From Acrocarpospora phusangensis (GTDB taxonomy: Bacteria; Actinomycetota; Actinomycetes; Streptosporangiales; Streptosporangiaceae): a stretch of 64,000 nt of DNA. The notes beneath the pieces are model-generated. The model ran no database searches. It was not told the origin of the DNA and saw only the letters and a program-made list of their open reading frames with translations. The position numbers and the translations under genes were made by a program. Below are positions 37,588-47,072 of the stretch, piece after piece; positions within the stretch are counted from its first letter, which is position 1, and the number at the start of each line of letters is the position of its first letter. The DNA lies in contig NZ_BOOA01000004.1 in assembly GCF_016862995.1 (NCBI RefSeq), positions 62,001 to 126,000 on the forward strand, read 5' to 3'.

Positions 37588-38223
37588 TCACGAACCGGGC
37601 AGCGGGTTGCCCTTCAGGAGCACCGCCGCCGGCTCGGTGTAGCCCACCGTGACCAGCCGCTCGCCCTCGAACGTGAAGCTGGTCAGGCTGGCCAGGGCGC
37701 ACTGGCGGCGGCGCGGGTCGTGCCAGAGCCTGCGGTTCTCCGCCGCCAGCCGGATGATCCAGATCGGCATCTGGTGACTGACCAGCAGCACCTCGTGGCC
37801 CCGCACGGCCGCGCGGGCCGAGTCGATGACCGACTTCATCCGGGCCACCACGTCCACGTACGCCTCGCCCCAGGACGGCCGGCGCGGATCCCGGATGTGC
37901 CAGAAGTTGCGCGGGTCCCGGAAGACCCAGCCCGCGAACTTCTTGCCCTCGAAGACGTTGGTGGCCTCCTGCAGCCGCTCGTCCAGGGTCACCTCGATCC
38001 CGCCCAGGGCCTCGGCGCACGGCGCGGCCGTCTCCTGGGCGCGCTCCATCGGCGAGCTCCAGATCTCCGTGATGTCCCTGCCGGCGATCGACTTGGCCAC
38101 CATCTCGGCCATCGCGCGGCCGTTGTCCGACAGGTGGTATCCCGGCAGTCTGCCGTAGAGGACGCCCGCGGGGTTGTACACCTCGCCATGGCGCAGCAGA
38201 TGAACAACGGTGGTCTCAGTCAT
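37588..38223 (-). CDS. Histidine phosphatase (phosphoglycerate-mutase-like)
   Basis: A 211-residue histidine phosphatase superfamily protein. The phospho-acceptor motif LLRHGEVYNP is near residue 9-18 and the second catalytic His is in VLLVSHQMPI. The intervening YHLSDNGRAMAEMVAKSI and WSSPMERAQETAAP are standard. It hydrolyses a phosphomonoester of unknown identity. The gene precedes the res operon in many actinobacteria, although it lies downstream of it here on the same strand. No clear ribosome-binding site precedes ATG 38223; the open frame continues upstream into lysR as shadow. Confidence 0.92.
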   Translation of the reverse strand: MTETTVVHLLRHGEVYNPAGVLYGRLPGYHLSDNGRAMAEMVAKSIAGRDITEIWSSPMERAQETAAPCAEALGGIEVTLDERLQEATNVFEGKKFAGWVFRDPRNFWHIRDPRRPSWGEAYVDVVARMKSVIDSARAAVRGHEVLLVSHQMPIWIIRLAAENRRLWHDPRRRQCALASLTSFTFEGERLVTVGYTEPAAVLLKGNPLPGS

Positions 38224-38243
38224 GGTGGCGCCCAGCCTATGCG

Positions 38244-39182
38244 TTAAACGGAGGCGCTCAGAGCCGCCGCGCCCGGCTCCAGGGTCAGCGGGGCGCAGGC
38301 CGCGCGCAGGGCCTCGACGGCCGCGCGGATGGCCGGGCGCCGGGCCGCGTCGGTCCGCCAGAGCCCGTAGACGCGGCGGATCGGGCGGGGACGGATCGGC
38401 ACCAGCCGTACGCCCTCCGGCACCGGGCCCCGGCCCAGGCGCGGGATGAGCGCGTAGCCGTGCCCGGCGGCGACCATGGCCAGCTGGCTCGGGTACTCGT
38501 CCGCGAAGCAGATGACCTTGGGCTCCTTCTCCGCCGACCGGATCAGGAAGTTCAGGAAGTCGTGGCAGACCGTCCCCGGCGAGGAGATGATCCACTGGTC
38601 GCCGGGCAGGTCGGCCAGGGACACCTCGCGCTGGTCGGCCAGCGGGTGGTCGGCCGGGACCGCCACGTCGGCCACGTCCTCCAGCAGGGTGGCCCGGGAC
38701 AGGCCCTCCGGGATGGCCATCGGCCGGTTGACCCAGTCCTGCACCACGGCCAGGTCGATCTCGCCCCGGGTGACCTCGCGCACCTGCCGCTCCGGCTCGC
38801 GCTCGTAGACGAGCAGGTCGAGGTCCGGGTGGCGCTCCTTGAGCAGGGTCAGCGCGCCCGGCATGATGCCGCGCGCGGCGGTCGGGAAGGCCGCCATGGA
38901 CAGCTTGCCGACGACCGCGCCGCGCAGCGCCTCGAAGTCCGCCTCGGCGACCTCCACCAGCGCGAGGATCTTCTCGGCGTGCTCGGCCAGCAGGCCGGCG
39001 GCGTCGGTCAGCTTCACGCCGCGCCCGTTCCGCTCGACCAGCACGGCGCCGGTCTCCCGTTCCAGCTTGGCCAGCTGCTGGGAGATGGCGGACGGGGTGA
39101 CCATCAGCGCCTCCGCCGCCGCGCCCACCGAGCCGTAGGTCGCGACCGCGTGCAGGGCCTTCAACCGGTGCAAGTCCAACAT
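38244..39182 (-). CDS. LysR-family transcriptional regulator
   Basis: A 312-residue LTTR. The N-terminal winged helix (MLDLHRLKALHAVATYGSVGAAAEAL, then PSAISQQLAKLERETGAVL) is followed by a linker helix and a periplasmic-binding-like effector domain. The ligand is unknown. A TAGACT box ends 6 nt before ATG 39182, suggesting a leaderless transcript. The divergent 39-codon gene at 39255 is the obvious candidate target, since LysR regulators often control the adjacent divergent gene. Confidence 0.93.
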   Translation of the reverse strand: MLDLHRLKALHAVATYGSVGAAAEALMVTPSAISQQLAKLERETGAVLVERNGRGVKLTDAAGLLAEHAEKILALVEVAEADFEALRGAVVGKLSMAAFPTAARGIMPGALTLLKERHPDLDLLVYEREPERQVREVTRGEIDLAVVQDWVNRPMAIPEGLSRATLLEDVADVAVPADHPLADQREVSLADLPGDQWIISSPGTVCHDFLNFLIRSAEKEPKVICFADEYPSQLAMVAAGHGYALIPRLGRGPVPEGVRLVPIRPRPIRRVYGLWRTDAARRPAIRAAVEALRAACAPLTLEPGAAALSASV

Positions 39183-39254
39183 GTAGCCAGTCTAAACCAT
39201 GCACCTAAGAAAATCTCGCTTGTGCTCAACTGTTAAGCGCTGGAAAATGAAGGC

Positions 39255-39374
39255 ATGAGAATCCTAAACAACATCTTCACGAAGAGCGCCCGTCACGCTG
39301 AGGTCTCCTACCTGGAGAACCTGGCCCGTCAGGCCCGCCAGTCCCGCGCCAAGAGGCCGGCGCGAACCACCTGA
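39255..39374 (+). CDS. Small protein of 39 residues, divergent from LysR gene
   Basis: MRILNNIFTKSARHAEVSYL followed by a basic, Gln/Arg-rich helix (ENLARQARQSRAKRPARTT) and a TGA. From the third codon on, the third positions are strongly GC-rich, as in neighbouring genes, which supports coding. The predicted product is an amphipathic, very basic helix with no cysteines. The ribosome-binding site is weak (GAAGG just before the ATG). It ends 5 bp before the convergent hemL stop. Function unknown. Confidence 0.5.
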   Translation: MRILNNIFTKSARHAEVSYLENLARQARQSRAKRPARTT

Positions 39375-39379
39375 ATCAG

Positions 39380-40678
39380 TCAGCCCGCTTGAGCCGCGGC
39401 CACGGCAGCCGCGGGGAGAGCCTCGACGATCCGGGTCAGCGCGTCGTCGTCGTGCGAGGCGGACAGGAACCACGCCTCGTACGCGGACGGGGGCAGGTAG
39501 ACGCCCTGATCCAGCATCGAATGGAAGAACGCCGTGTAGGCCGCCGTGTTCTGGGTCTTCGCCGAGTCGAAGTCCGTCACCGGCCCATCGGTGAAGAAGA
39601 TCGAGAAGAGGTTGCCGGCGCGCTGGAGCCGATGCGGAACCCCCGCGGCGGCCAGCGCGCCCGAGGCCGCCTCCCCCACCGCCAGCGCGGCGGCGTCGAT
39701 CCGGTCGTACACCCCGGCGTCGCACGCGGCCAGCGTGGCCAGACCGGCGGCGCACGCCAGCGGATTCCCCGAGAGCGTGCCCGCCTGGTAGACCGGGCCC
39801 TCCGGGGCGAGCAGCGCCATCACCTCGGCCCGGCCGCCGAAGGCCGCCGCCGGGAGACCGCCGCCCATCACCTTGCCGAAGGTCATCAGGTCGGCGGCCA
39901 CCGGGTCCAGGCCGTACCAGCCGGAGGCGCTGACCCGGAAGCCGGTCAGCACCTCGTCCACGATGAGCAGCGCGCCGTTGAGGGTGCACAGCTCGCGCAG
40001 CCGCCGGTTGAAGCCGTCCAGCGGCGGCACCACGCCCATGTTGGCCGGGCAGGCCTCGGTGATCACGCAGGCGATCTCGGCGGCGGCGAACGCCTCCTCC
40101 ACCGCCCGCACGTCGTTGTACGGCAGCACGATCGTGTCCGCCGCCGACGCGCCCGTCACACCCGGGGTGTCCGGCAGGCCGAAGGTGACCACGCCCGAAC
40201 CGGCCGCGGCCAGCAGCGCGTCCACGTGGCCGTGGTAGCAGCCGGCGAACTTGATGACCTTGGATCGGCCGGTGAAGCCACGCGCGAGCCGTACGGCGCT
40301 CATGGTGGCCTCGGTGCCGGAGCTGACCAGGCGGACCTTCTCCACCGCCGGGCTCATCCGGTTGACGATCTCCTCGGCCAGCAGCACCTCGCCCTCGGTG
40401 GCCGTGCCGAAGGACAGGCCCTGGGCGAGCGCGTCGGAGACGGCGGCCACCACGGCCGGATGCCGATGCCCGAGGATCATCGGCCCCCACGAGCAGACCA
40501 GGTCCACATACCGGTTGCCGTCCACATCGGTCAGGTACGGCCCCTGCCCCGACGCCATGAACCGGGGAGTGCCGCCCACCGCGCCGAACGCGCGGACCGG
40601 GGAGTTCACCCCGCCCGGGACGAGTTCCTTGGCGCGGGCGAAGAGTTTGGCGGATCGCTGGGTGAATTCCACGCCCAC
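39380..40678 (-). CDS. hemL: Glutamate-1-semialdehyde 2,1-aminomutase
   Basis: A 432-residue PLP enzyme that converts glutamate-1-semialdehyde to 5-aminolevulinate, the second step of the C5 haem pathway after HemA. The PLP Lys269 is in [19 protein letters not shown], the cofactor-binding [15 protein letters not shown] is near 119-133 and DEVLTGFR near 241-248. [11 protein letters not shown] at the N-terminus is diagnostic for HemL over other class-III aminotransferases. It begins 4 bp after the prim-pol-like gene stop and is transcribed with it. Confidence 0.97.
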   Translation of the reverse strand: MGVEFTQRSAKLFARAKELVPGGVNSPVRAFGAVGGTPRFMASGQGPYLTDVDGNRYVDLVCSWGPMILGHRHPAVVAAVSDALAQGLSFGTATEGEVLLAEEIVNRMSPAVEKVRLVSSGTEATMSAVRLARGFTGRSKVIKFAGCYHGHVDALLAAAGSGVVTFGLPDTPGVTGASAADTIVLPYNDVRAVEEAFAAAEIACVITEACPANMGVVPPLDGFNRRLRELCTLNGALLIVDEVLTGFRVSASGWYGLDPVAADLMTFGKVMGGGLPAAAFGGRAEVMALLAPEGPVYQAGTLSGNPLACAAGLATLAACDAGVYDRIDAAALAVGEAASGALAAAGVPHRLQRAGNLFSIFFTDGPVTDFDSAKTQNTAAYTAFFHSMLDQGVYLPPSAYEAWFLSASHDDDALTRIVEALPAAAVAAAQAG

Positions 40679-40682
40679 GAGA

Positions 40683-41318
40683 TTAGTCGGCGATCAGGTC
40701 GAGCACGCGCAGGGGATCGGGCAGCGGACGGCCGTCCGGCGGTCGGAGCCAGGTCGCCACCGAGCCGCCGGGCAGCGTGGACGGCGGGGCCAGCACGTAG
40801 CTGTCGCGGCAGTGCCAGCGCAGGCCGGGCTGGGAGTCGATGGTCTCGGGGCCGTAGTCGAGGTGGCAGGACCACCACTCGTCCTCGTCGTCCGGCGCGC
40901 CTCTGGTGGCCACATAAAACAGAACCCGGTCGCCGTTCGCGGCGACCGGGCCCGTGTCGAAGCCGGTGGCGTCCATGTTGGCCAGGGCGGTGAGGCCGGC
41001 CTCGGCGGGGACGTCGAACACGTCGAACACCCGTCCGGTGGGCAGGATCACATTCGCCTCGGGGTCCTGCTGCCACCAGCGTGTCAGCTGCGCCGTGTCC
41101 AGCGTGGCCTGCATCTGCCAGGCCGGGGAGAGCGGATGCGCGCCGGGGTCGGGACAGCCGACCCGGTCGCAGGAGCAGGCGCGCCCGCCCTCGCGGAGCG
41201 GGTGCGCCCCCAGACAGGCGGCCCAGCCGAGCGCGGCGTACTGCAGCACCGAGGTGACGGGCCGCGGCGTCCGGTGCGCGCGCCGCCTCGATTTCCGAGC
41301 CAGCGGTACCCCCACCAT
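40683..41318 (-). CDS. Prim-Pol-type (bifunctional primase/polymerase N-terminal) protein
   Basis: A 211-residue protein with the stand-alone Prim-Pol N-terminal fold common in actinobacteria. It has [15 protein letters not shown], a Cys cluster ([16 protein letters not shown]) resembling a zinc site, a [19 protein letters not shown] block where DxxD is placed like the catalytic acidic pair, and [18 protein letters not shown]. Whether it still polymerises or primes is unknown, and no helicase domain is attached. It lies directly before hemL on the same strand, an arrangement I recall from related genomes. ATG 41318 lacks a strong ribosome-binding site. Confidence 0.75.
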   Translation of the reverse strand: MVGVPLARKSRRRAHRTPRPVTSVLQYAALGWAACLGAHPLREGGRACSCDRVGCPDPGAHPLSPAWQMQATLDTAQLTRWWQQDPEANVILPTGRVFDVFDVPAEAGLTALANMDATGFDTGPVAANGDRVLFYVATRGAPDDEDEWWSCHLDYGPETIDSQPGLRWHCRDSYVLAPPSTLPGGSVATWLRPPDGRPLPDPLRVLDLIAD

Positions 41319-41357
41319 TGGCGTTCCTCCCCGAATACACCATTGCCCCGACGGAAA

Positions 41358-41379
41358 CAGTCACCGCGGCAGGTGACTG
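41358..41379. promoter_or_regulatory. Perfect 8-bp dyad between hemB and the prim-pol gene
   Basis: CAGTCACC (41358-41365) and GGTGACTG (41372-41379) around a 6-nt GC-rich centre, 40-61 bp before ATG 41318 and 66-87 bp after the hemB stop on the same strand. It could be a hemB terminator or an operator for the prim-pol/hemL genes. Confidence 0.45.
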
Positions 41380-41444
41380 GTGTTGCACCCGATAATGCCC
41401 GGTACGAAATGCTCTTCGCAGGGCGACCCCCGCATATGGCCCGG

Positions 41445-42431
41445 TTAGGCCAGGCGGCGCGCGATCTCGGTGGCCCAGTAGGTGAGGATGAGATCAGCAC
41501 CAGCGCGGCGGATGGCGATCAGCGACTCCATGATCACCCGGTCCCGGTCGATCCAGCCGTTCGCGGCGGCGGCCTCCACCATCGCGTACTCGCCGCTCAC
41601 CTGGTAGGCGGCCACCGGCACGTCCACGATGTCGCGGACCTGCCGGATGATGTCCAGGTAGGCCAGGGCGGGCTTCACCATGACGGCGTCCGCGCCCTCG
41701 GCCAGGTCCAGCCGGATCTCCCGCAGCGACTCCCCGACCGGACCGGCCGGGTCCTGCTGGTAGGCGTTCCTGTCGCCGAACTGCGGCGCGCACTCGGCGG
41801 CCTCCCGGAACGGGCCGTAGAACCCGGACGCGAACTTGGCCGAGTAGGCCAGGATCGGGATCTCCGCGAAGCCGTCCGCGTCCAGCGCCGCGCGGATCGC
41901 CGCGACCTGGCCGTCCATCATGCCGCTGGGCGCGATCACCTGCGCGCCGGCCCGCGCCTGCGCGACCGCGGCGGCGGCGTAACGCTCCAGCGTGGCGTCG
42001 TTGTCCACCTCGCCGGTGGGGGTGAGCAGCCCGCAGTGGCCGTGGTCGGTGTACTCGTCCAGGCAGGTGTCGGTGATCAGCACCAGCGCGTCGCCCACCT
42101 CGGCGGCCAGGTCGGCCAGGGCGAGCTGCACGATGCCCTCGGGGTCGTCGGCGCCCGAGCCCCTGCCGTCCTTGTGCAGCGGGACGCCGAACAGGATGAG
42201 CCCGCCGACGCCCGTCTCGGCGGCCTCGTGCGCGGCCTTGCGGAGCGAGTCGCGGGTGTGCTGGAACACGCCGGGCATCGAACCGACCGGGTTCGGCTCG
42301 GTGATGCCCTCCTTGACGAACAGCGGCAGGATCAGCTCGGCCGGATGCAGCCGGGTCCCGGCCACCATGCGCCGGAGCGGCGCGGTCCGGCGGAGCCGGC
42401 GCGGCCTGGCGACCGGGAACTCGGCTGTCAT
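41445..42431 (-). CDS. hemB: Delta-aminolevulinic acid dehydratase (porphobilinogen synthase)
   Basis: A 328-residue enzyme that condenses two 5-aminolevulinates to porphobilinogen. Schiff-base lysines are Lys199 ([15 protein letters not shown]) and Lys253 ([11 protein letters not shown]). The metal loop [14 protein letters not shown] keeps Cys123 and Cys133 but has Asp125 in place of the middle Cys, the pattern of enzymes less dependent on zinc. ATG 42431 gives the normal N-terminus; the frame is open further 5' in shadow of hemD. It is 25 bp downstream of the hemD fusion gene. Confidence 0.97.
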   Translation of the reverse strand: MTAEFPVARPRRLRRTAPLRRMVAGTRLHPAELILPLFVKEGITEPNPVGSMPGVFQHTRDSLRKAAHEAAETGVGGLILFGVPLHKDGRGSGADDPEGIVQLALADLAAEVGDALVLITDTCLDEYTDHGHCGLLTPTGEVDNDATLERYAAAAVAQARAGAQVIAPSGMMDGQVAAIRAALDADGFAEIPILAYSAKFASGFYGPFREAAECAPQFGDRNAYQQDPAGPVGESLREIRLDLAEGADAVMVKPALAYLDIIRQVRDIVDVPVAAYQVSGEYAMVEAAAANGWIDRDRVIMESLIAIRRAGADLILTYWATEIARRLA

Positions 42432-42456
42432 GCTCTCTTCACCCCACGAATTCGTG

Positions 42457-44022
42457 CTATTTCGCCCTGCGGCGCGCTCCCCTGCGCGTCTGCGAGGGGC
42501 GGCGCGGAATCTCGCCGGCGGAGACGGCCGCCTGGCGCTGCTTGGCACCGTACTCCGCCAGAGCGGCGGCCAGGGCCGAAGCCGAAGGTTTGTCCGCCAT
42601 CACGTCCACCCGGAGCCCGAACTCCTCCGCCGTTTTGGCGGTCTGCGGGCCGATGACCGCGATAACTGTGACGTTGTGCGGCTTTCCGGCGATGCCCACC
42701 AGATTCCGCACGGTCGACGACGACGTGAAAAGTACAGCGTCGAAGCCGCCGCTCTTGATCGCCTCGCGGATCGGCGCGGGCGGCGGCGCCGCCCGGACCG
42801 TCCGGTACGCGGTCACGTCGTCGCACTCCCAGCCGAGCTCGGTCAGCCCGGCCACCAGCGCCTCGGTCGCGATGTCCGCGCGCGGCAGCAGCACGCGGTT
42901 GATCGGGTCCAGCATCGAGTCGTACGGCGGCCACTCGGCCAGCAGACCCTCCGAGGACTGCTCGCCCGTCGGCATCAGATCCGGCCGGACCCCGAACTCG
43001 ATCAGGGCCTTCGCGGTGGCGTCGCCCACGGCGGCCACCTTGAGACCGGCGAAGGCGCGGGCGTCCAGCCCGTACTCCTCGAACTTCTCGCGGACGGCCT
43101 TGACGGCGTTGGCGCTGGTGAAGGCCACCCACTCGTAGCGTCCGGTGACGAGGCCCTTGATGGCGCGGTCCATCTGCTGCGGCGTCCTGGGGGGCTCCAC
43201 CGAGATGGTGGGCACCTCCTCGGGCACCGCGCCGTACGAGCGGAGCTGCTCGGACAGGCCGGCCGCCTGCTCCTTGGTGCGCGGCACCAGCACCCGCCAG
43301 CCGAACAGCGACCGGGTCTCGAACCAGGAGAACTTGTCCCGCTGGGCGACCGCGTCGCCGACCACGATGACGGCGGGCTCGGTCATGGCGGCGTGCTTCA
43401 GGTCGGGGCCGAGCCGCCCGAGCGAGGACACCACCGTGTACTGCTCGGTGGTGGTGCCGTCGCTGGTCACCGCGACCGGCGTGTAGTCGGGCTTGCCCGC
43501 CGCGATCAGCGCCTTGCCGATCGGGACCGCCTCGGCCAGCCCGTTGTAGATCACCAGTGTGCCCTGGCAGTCGGCGTGCGCCGACCAGTCGCCGACCCGG
43601 GCGGCGTCCACGACCCGGAACTCCGGCACGCCGGCGGCCGGCGTGATGCCCGCGTAGCCGAGCACGGCGGTCGCGGGCGGCACGCCGGGCACGATCTCGA
43701 ACTCCACCTCGGCCTTGGCGCAGGCCGCGACCTCCTCGGCGACCGAGGAGAAGAACGACGGATCGCCGGGACAGACCCGGACGACGCTCTTGCCCGCCTT
43801 CGCCAGGGCGGCCAGGCCGTCCGCCGCGCCCGCGGTGTCAAGGATCTTCACGTCCGCGCGGCAGTGCCGCAGCAGCGCGCCGTACGCCTCCTGGTCCAGC
43901 ACGACCACGTCGGCGCGGGACAGCAGATCGGCCCCACGTAGCGTCAGCAGGTTCTCGTCGCCGGGCCCGGCTCCGACGAACGCCACGAATCCGGAATCAG
44001 AACTGCCGGTGCCTGAACTCAA
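42457..44022 (-). CDS. hemD: Uroporphyrinogen-III C-methyltransferase / uroporphyrinogen-III synthase fusion
   Basis: A 521-residue fusion. The N-terminal half (about 10-245) is SUMT/CobA-like, with the opening [20 protein letters not shown] and [16 protein letters not shown]. The C-terminal half (about 250-500) is HemD, with [33 protein letters not shown] and the later [14 protein letters not shown]. It cyclises hydroxymethylbilane with D-ring inversion and may also methylate towards sirohaem and B12. A TTG start at 44022 forms a TTGA overlap with the hemC stop; GTG 43986 is an alternative. The basic C-terminal tail ([15 protein letters not shown]) is extra. Confidence 0.93.
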   Translation of the reverse strand: MSSGTGSSDSGFVAFVGAGPGDENLLTLRGADLLSRADVVVLDQEAYGALLRHCRADVKILDTAGAADGLAALAKAGKSVVRVCPGDPSFFSSVAEEVAACAKAEVEFEIVPGVPPATAVLGYAGITPAAGVPEFRVVDAARVGDWSAHADCQGTLVIYNGLAEAVPIGKALIAAGKPDYTPVAVTSDGTTTEQYTVVSSLGRLGPDLKHAAMTEPAVIVVGDAVAQRDKFSWFETRSLFGWRVLVPRTKEQAAGLSEQLRSYGAVPEEVPTISVEPPRTPQQMDRAIKGLVTGRYEWVAFTSANAVKAVREKFEEYGLDARAFAGLKVAAVGDATAKALIEFGVRPDLMPTGEQSSEGLLAEWPPYDSMLDPINRVLLPRADIATEALVAGLTELGWECDDVTAYRTVRAAPPPAPIREAIKSGGFDAVLFTSSSTVRNLVGIAGKPHNVTVIAVIGPQTAKTAEEFGLRVDVMADKPSASALAAALAEYGAKQRQAAVSAGEIPRRPSQTRRGARRRAK

Positions 44023-44918
44023 TGGGCCCCCATCAACGTGCCGGCCCCTTGCGCGATCATGGCGGCCGCGAGCTCACGCCCGAGGTCCATGGCAGCCGTC
44101 CGGGGTCCGGAGGCGGACTTGCGGACCGCTCCCGTGCCGTCGATGGCGACAACGGTGGCGGTCAGATTCAACGTGTTCCCGTCGACCACCGCGTACGCGC
44201 CGACCGGCGCGGAGCAGCCGGCCTCCAGGGCGGAGAGCACCGCCCGCTCGGCGGAGACGGCGGCCCTGGTACGGCCGTCGTCGAGTACGGAAAGCAGGTC
44301 GGCCAGGTCGGGCCGCCCGGTCAGGCACTCCACGGCGAGCGCGCCCTGCCCGGGGGCGGGGAGCATCTCGTCGGGCTCGAACAGCTGGGCGATCTCGCCG
44401 TCCCGGCCGAGGCGGGCCAGGCCGGCGGCGGCCAGCACCACGCCGTCCAGCTCGCCGGCGGCGACCTTCCCGATGCGGGTGTCGGCGTTGCCGCGGATCG
44501 GCACGTACTCCAGGTCGTCGCGGAGCACGCGGAGCTGGGCGATGCGGCGCGGCGAGCCGGTCCCGATCCGGGATCCGGGCGCCAGGTCGGCGAGCTTGAC
44601 CCCGCCGACCAGGGCGTCCCTCGGGTCGTCGCGGGGCGGGATGGCCGCGATGGTGATCTGCGGGTCCACCGCGGTGGGCAGGTCCTTGAGCGAGTGCACC
44701 GCGAAGTCGATCGAGCCGTCGATCAGGTGGGTGCGCAGCTCGCTGACGAACACCCCGGTGCCGCCGAGCTGGCTGAGCTGCGCCTTGCTCACGTCGCCCA
44801 GGGTGGTGATGCCGACGAGCTCGACGTCCCGGCCGGTGAGCTCGCTCAGCCGGTCCGCCACCTGCTGCGACTGCGTGGTCGCCATCAGGCTTTTGCGGGT
44901 GCCCAGCCTCAGCTTCAC
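44019..44918 (-). CDS. hemC: Hydroxymethylbilane synthase (porphobilinogen deaminase)
   Basis: A 299-residue enzyme that polymerises four porphobilinogens on a dipyrromethane cofactor attached to Cys235 (LEAGCSAPVGAYA). RIGTGSPRRIAQLR and LEYVPIRGNADTRIGK are the substrate-binding signatures, with the catalytic Asp in VHSLKDLPT. ATG 44918 overlaps the hemA stop as ATGA. Length and motifs are canonical. Confidence 0.97.
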   Translation of the reverse strand: MKLRLGTRKSLMATTQSQQVADRLSELTGRDVELVGITTLGDVSKAQLSQLGGTGVFVSELRTHLIDGSIDFAVHSLKDLPTAVDPQITIAAIPPRDDPRDALVGGVKLADLAPGSRIGTGSPRRIAQLRVLRDDLEYVPIRGNADTRIGKVAAGELDGVVLAAAGLARLGRDGEIAQLFEPDEMLPAPGQGALAVECLTGRPDLADLLSVLDDGRTRAAVSAERAVLSALEAGCSAPVGAYAVVDGNTLNLTATVVAIDGTGAVRKSASGPRTAAMDLGRELAAAMIAQGAGTLMGAH

Positions 44919-46219
44919 TGCTCGATCTCCATCCTGGATACGGCGCCCGGCGCCTTCGGGTCCAGATTGAACAGTTCGCGGAGCGCCTCGGCATAATGAT
45001 CGCCTGCCGGGGACGCGGCGAGCTGCTTGACACGCACAGTCGGCTCATGGAGGAGTTTGTCCACCACGCGCCTGACCATGTGCGCCACCTCGTCTTTCAG
45101 CTTGCCATCCAGTTCGGGCACTCGTGCCGCCAGACGGCCCAGCTCGGCCTCGACCACGGACGCCGCCCGGGTCCGCAGCGCGATCACCGTGGGGGTGACC
45201 CGGGCCGCGCGGACGGCGTCCAGGTAGGCGGACACCTCCTCGGCCACGATCGCCCGGACCGCGTCGATCTCGGCGCCGCGTCCGCCGTCGGCGACGCCGA
45301 TCCCGGCCTGCTGCATGGAGTCCAGGTCCACCAGGGTGACCCCGGGGAAGGTGCGCACGCCGGGGTCGACGTCGTGCGGCAGCGCCAGGTCCAGCAGGAA
45401 CAGCGGCTCGGCGCGGCCGTCCATCGCGGCGCGGACCAGGTCCGTGGTGATCGCGCGGTTGCCCGCGCCGATGCAGGAGATCACCAGGTCGGCCCCGGCC
45501 AGCTCGGCGGGCAGGCCGGCCAGTTCGACCGCCCGGCCGCCGACCGTCTCGGCCAGCCGTACGGCGCGTTCGTACGTGCGATTGGCGATGACGATGTCGG
45601 TGACGCCCGCGCGGACCAGGGTGGCGGCGGACAGGGCGCTCATCGAGCCGGCGCCGACCACCAGGGCGCGGCGGCCGGCGATCGGGCCCAGCACCCGGCC
45701 GGCCAGGTCCAGGCCGACGCCGACCAGGGAGGCTCCGGCGCGGTCGATGCCGGTCTCGCTGTGCGCCCGCTTGCCCGCGCGCAGCGCGTGCTGGACCAGC
45801 TCGTTCAGGTTCGGGCCGACGCTGCCCTCGTGCTGGGCGGTGCGCAGGGCCGTACGGATCTGGCCGAGGATCTGGCCCTCGCCGACCACCATCGAGTCCA
45901 GGCCGCAGGCGACCGAGAACAGGTGGTGGACGGCGCGCTCCTCGTAGTGCACGTAGAGGTGCCGGGTCAGCTGCTCCTGGGGGACGCCCGAGTGGGTGGC
46001 CAGCAGATCGGTGAGCGCGGTGACACCGCCGTGGAACTTGTCGACGTCGGCGTAGAGCTCGACGCGGTTGCAGGTGGAGACGACCATCGCCTCCGACACG
46101 TGCGCGTCCTGGCGCACGTCGTGCAGCAGTTTCAGAAGCGCGTCCCCGGAGACGGTCACGCGCTCCAGCAGAGCCACCGGAGCGGTCCGGTGGCTTAGCC
46201 CGACGATGAGCATGGTCAT
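44915..46219 (-). CDS. hemA: Glutamyl-tRNA reductase
   Basis: A 434-residue enzyme that reduces glutamyl-tRNA(Glu) to glutamate-1-semialdehyde with NADPH, the committed haem step. The nucleophile Cys50 is in MVVSTCNRVELYA. The NADPH domain has RALVVGAGSMSALSAATLV and IANRTYERAVRLAE; a C-terminal dimerisation helix follows. It begins within the rex stop (ATGA at 46216-46219), so it is cotranscribed with and controlled by rex. Confidence 0.97.
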   Translation of the reverse strand: MTMLIVGLSHRTAPVALLERVTVSGDALLKLLHDVRQDAHVSEAMVVSTCNRVELYADVDKFHGGVTALTDLLATHSGVPQEQLTRHLYVHYEERAVHHLFSVACGLDSMVVGEGQILGQIRTALRTAQHEGSVGPNLNELVQHALRAGKRAHSETGIDRAGASLVGVGLDLAGRVLGPIAGRRALVVGAGSMSALSAATLVRAGVTDIVIANRTYERAVRLAETVGGRAVELAGLPAELAGADLVISCIGAGNRAITTDLVRAAMDGRAEPLFLLDLALPHDVDPGVRTFPGVTLVDLDSMQQAGIGVADGGRGAEIDAVRAIVAEEVSAYLDAVRAARVTPTVIALRTRAASVVEAELGRLAARVPELDGKLKDEVAHMVRRVVDKLLHEPTVRVKQLAASPAGDHYAEALRELFNLDPKAPGAVSRMEIEQ

Positions 46220-46911
46220 CCGGCCTCCCCGGCCCAGTCCTCGGCCATCATGGGCCCCCCACTCACCTTGCGCTGCTCATGAAACGCGAGGATCTGCAGT
46301 TCAATGGATAGATCGACCTTACGAACATCGACGCCGTCGGGCACCGTGAGGACGACGGGGGCGAAGTTCAAGATACTCGTCACACCGGCGGCGATGACCC
46401 GGTCGCAGACCTGCTGCGCCGCCGTCGCGGGAGTGGCGATCACGACGATCGACACCCCGCGCTTTCTGATGACGGCCTCCAGGCCGTCGGAGTGCTCCAC
46501 GGTGAGCCCCGCGATGTGGTCGCCGACCACGGCAGGATCGGCGTCGAGCAGGCCGGCCACCCGGAATCCCCTGGACACGAAGCCGCCGTAGTTGGCCAGC
46601 GCCCGGCCCAGGTTGCCGACGCCCACGATGGCGACCGCCCAGTCCTGGGTGAGGCCGAGCTCGCGGGAGATCTGGTAGATCAGGTACTGCACGTCGTAGC
46701 CGACGCCCCGGGTGCCGTACGACCCCAGGTGGGAGAGGTCCTTGCGGAGTTTGGCCGAGTTCACGCCCGCCGCCAGGGCCAGATCCTCCGAGCTCACCGT
46801 CGCGGTGCCGCGTTCGGCCAGGCCGTTCAGGGCACGCAGGTAGAGCGGCAGCCGCGCGACGGTCGCGTCAGGGATGCCACGCTCACGAGCTTGCGGAATA
46901 CGGCGGATCAC
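46216..46911 (-). CDS. rex: Redox-sensing transcriptional repressor Rex
   Basis: A 231-residue repressor that binds DNA when NAD+ is high and releases it on binding NADH. The N-terminal winged helix (ARLPLYLRALNGLAERGT, then GVNSAKLRKDLSHLGSYGTRG) precedes a Rossmann domain with VGVGNLGRALANYGGF. The C-terminal swap helix is ELQILAFHEQRKV. It leads the rex-hemA-hemC-hemD-hemB set. A Rex-box-like site lies 61 bp upstream of ATG 46911, implying autoregulation as in Streptomyces. Confidence 0.96.
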   Translation of the reverse strand: MIRRIPQARERGIPDATVARLPLYLRALNGLAERGTATVSSEDLALAAGVNSAKLRKDLSHLGSYGTRGVGYDVQYLIYQISRELGLTQDWAVAIVGVGNLGRALANYGGFVSRGFRVAGLLDADPAVVGDHIAGLTVEHSDGLEAVIRKRGVSIVVIATPATAAQQVCDRVIAAGVTSILNFAPVVLTVPDGVDVRKVDLSIELQILAFHEQRKVSGGPMMAEDWAGEAG

Positions 46912-46971
46912 TAGCCGGAGCTCCCGGGGGGAATGAGACGGATGATGAGAACAAACCCCAGGTTAGTGCCT

Positions 46972-46989
46972 TTGTGAAGCCATGCACAA
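46972..46989. promoter_or_regulatory. Rex operator upstream of rex
   Basis: TTGTGAA-N4-TGCACAA, one base off the perfect Rex box at the second half-site. It lies 61-78 bp before ATG 46911. This makes rex-hem expression responsive to Rex itself. Confidence 0.75.
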
Positions 46990-47072
46990 AGTGGAGGCTT
47001 ATCCATCCGTGCTCAATAACTGTGCCAGCCCGTGGGGCCGGTCCCGAATCCGCCCCCCGTACTGTGGAGCGC

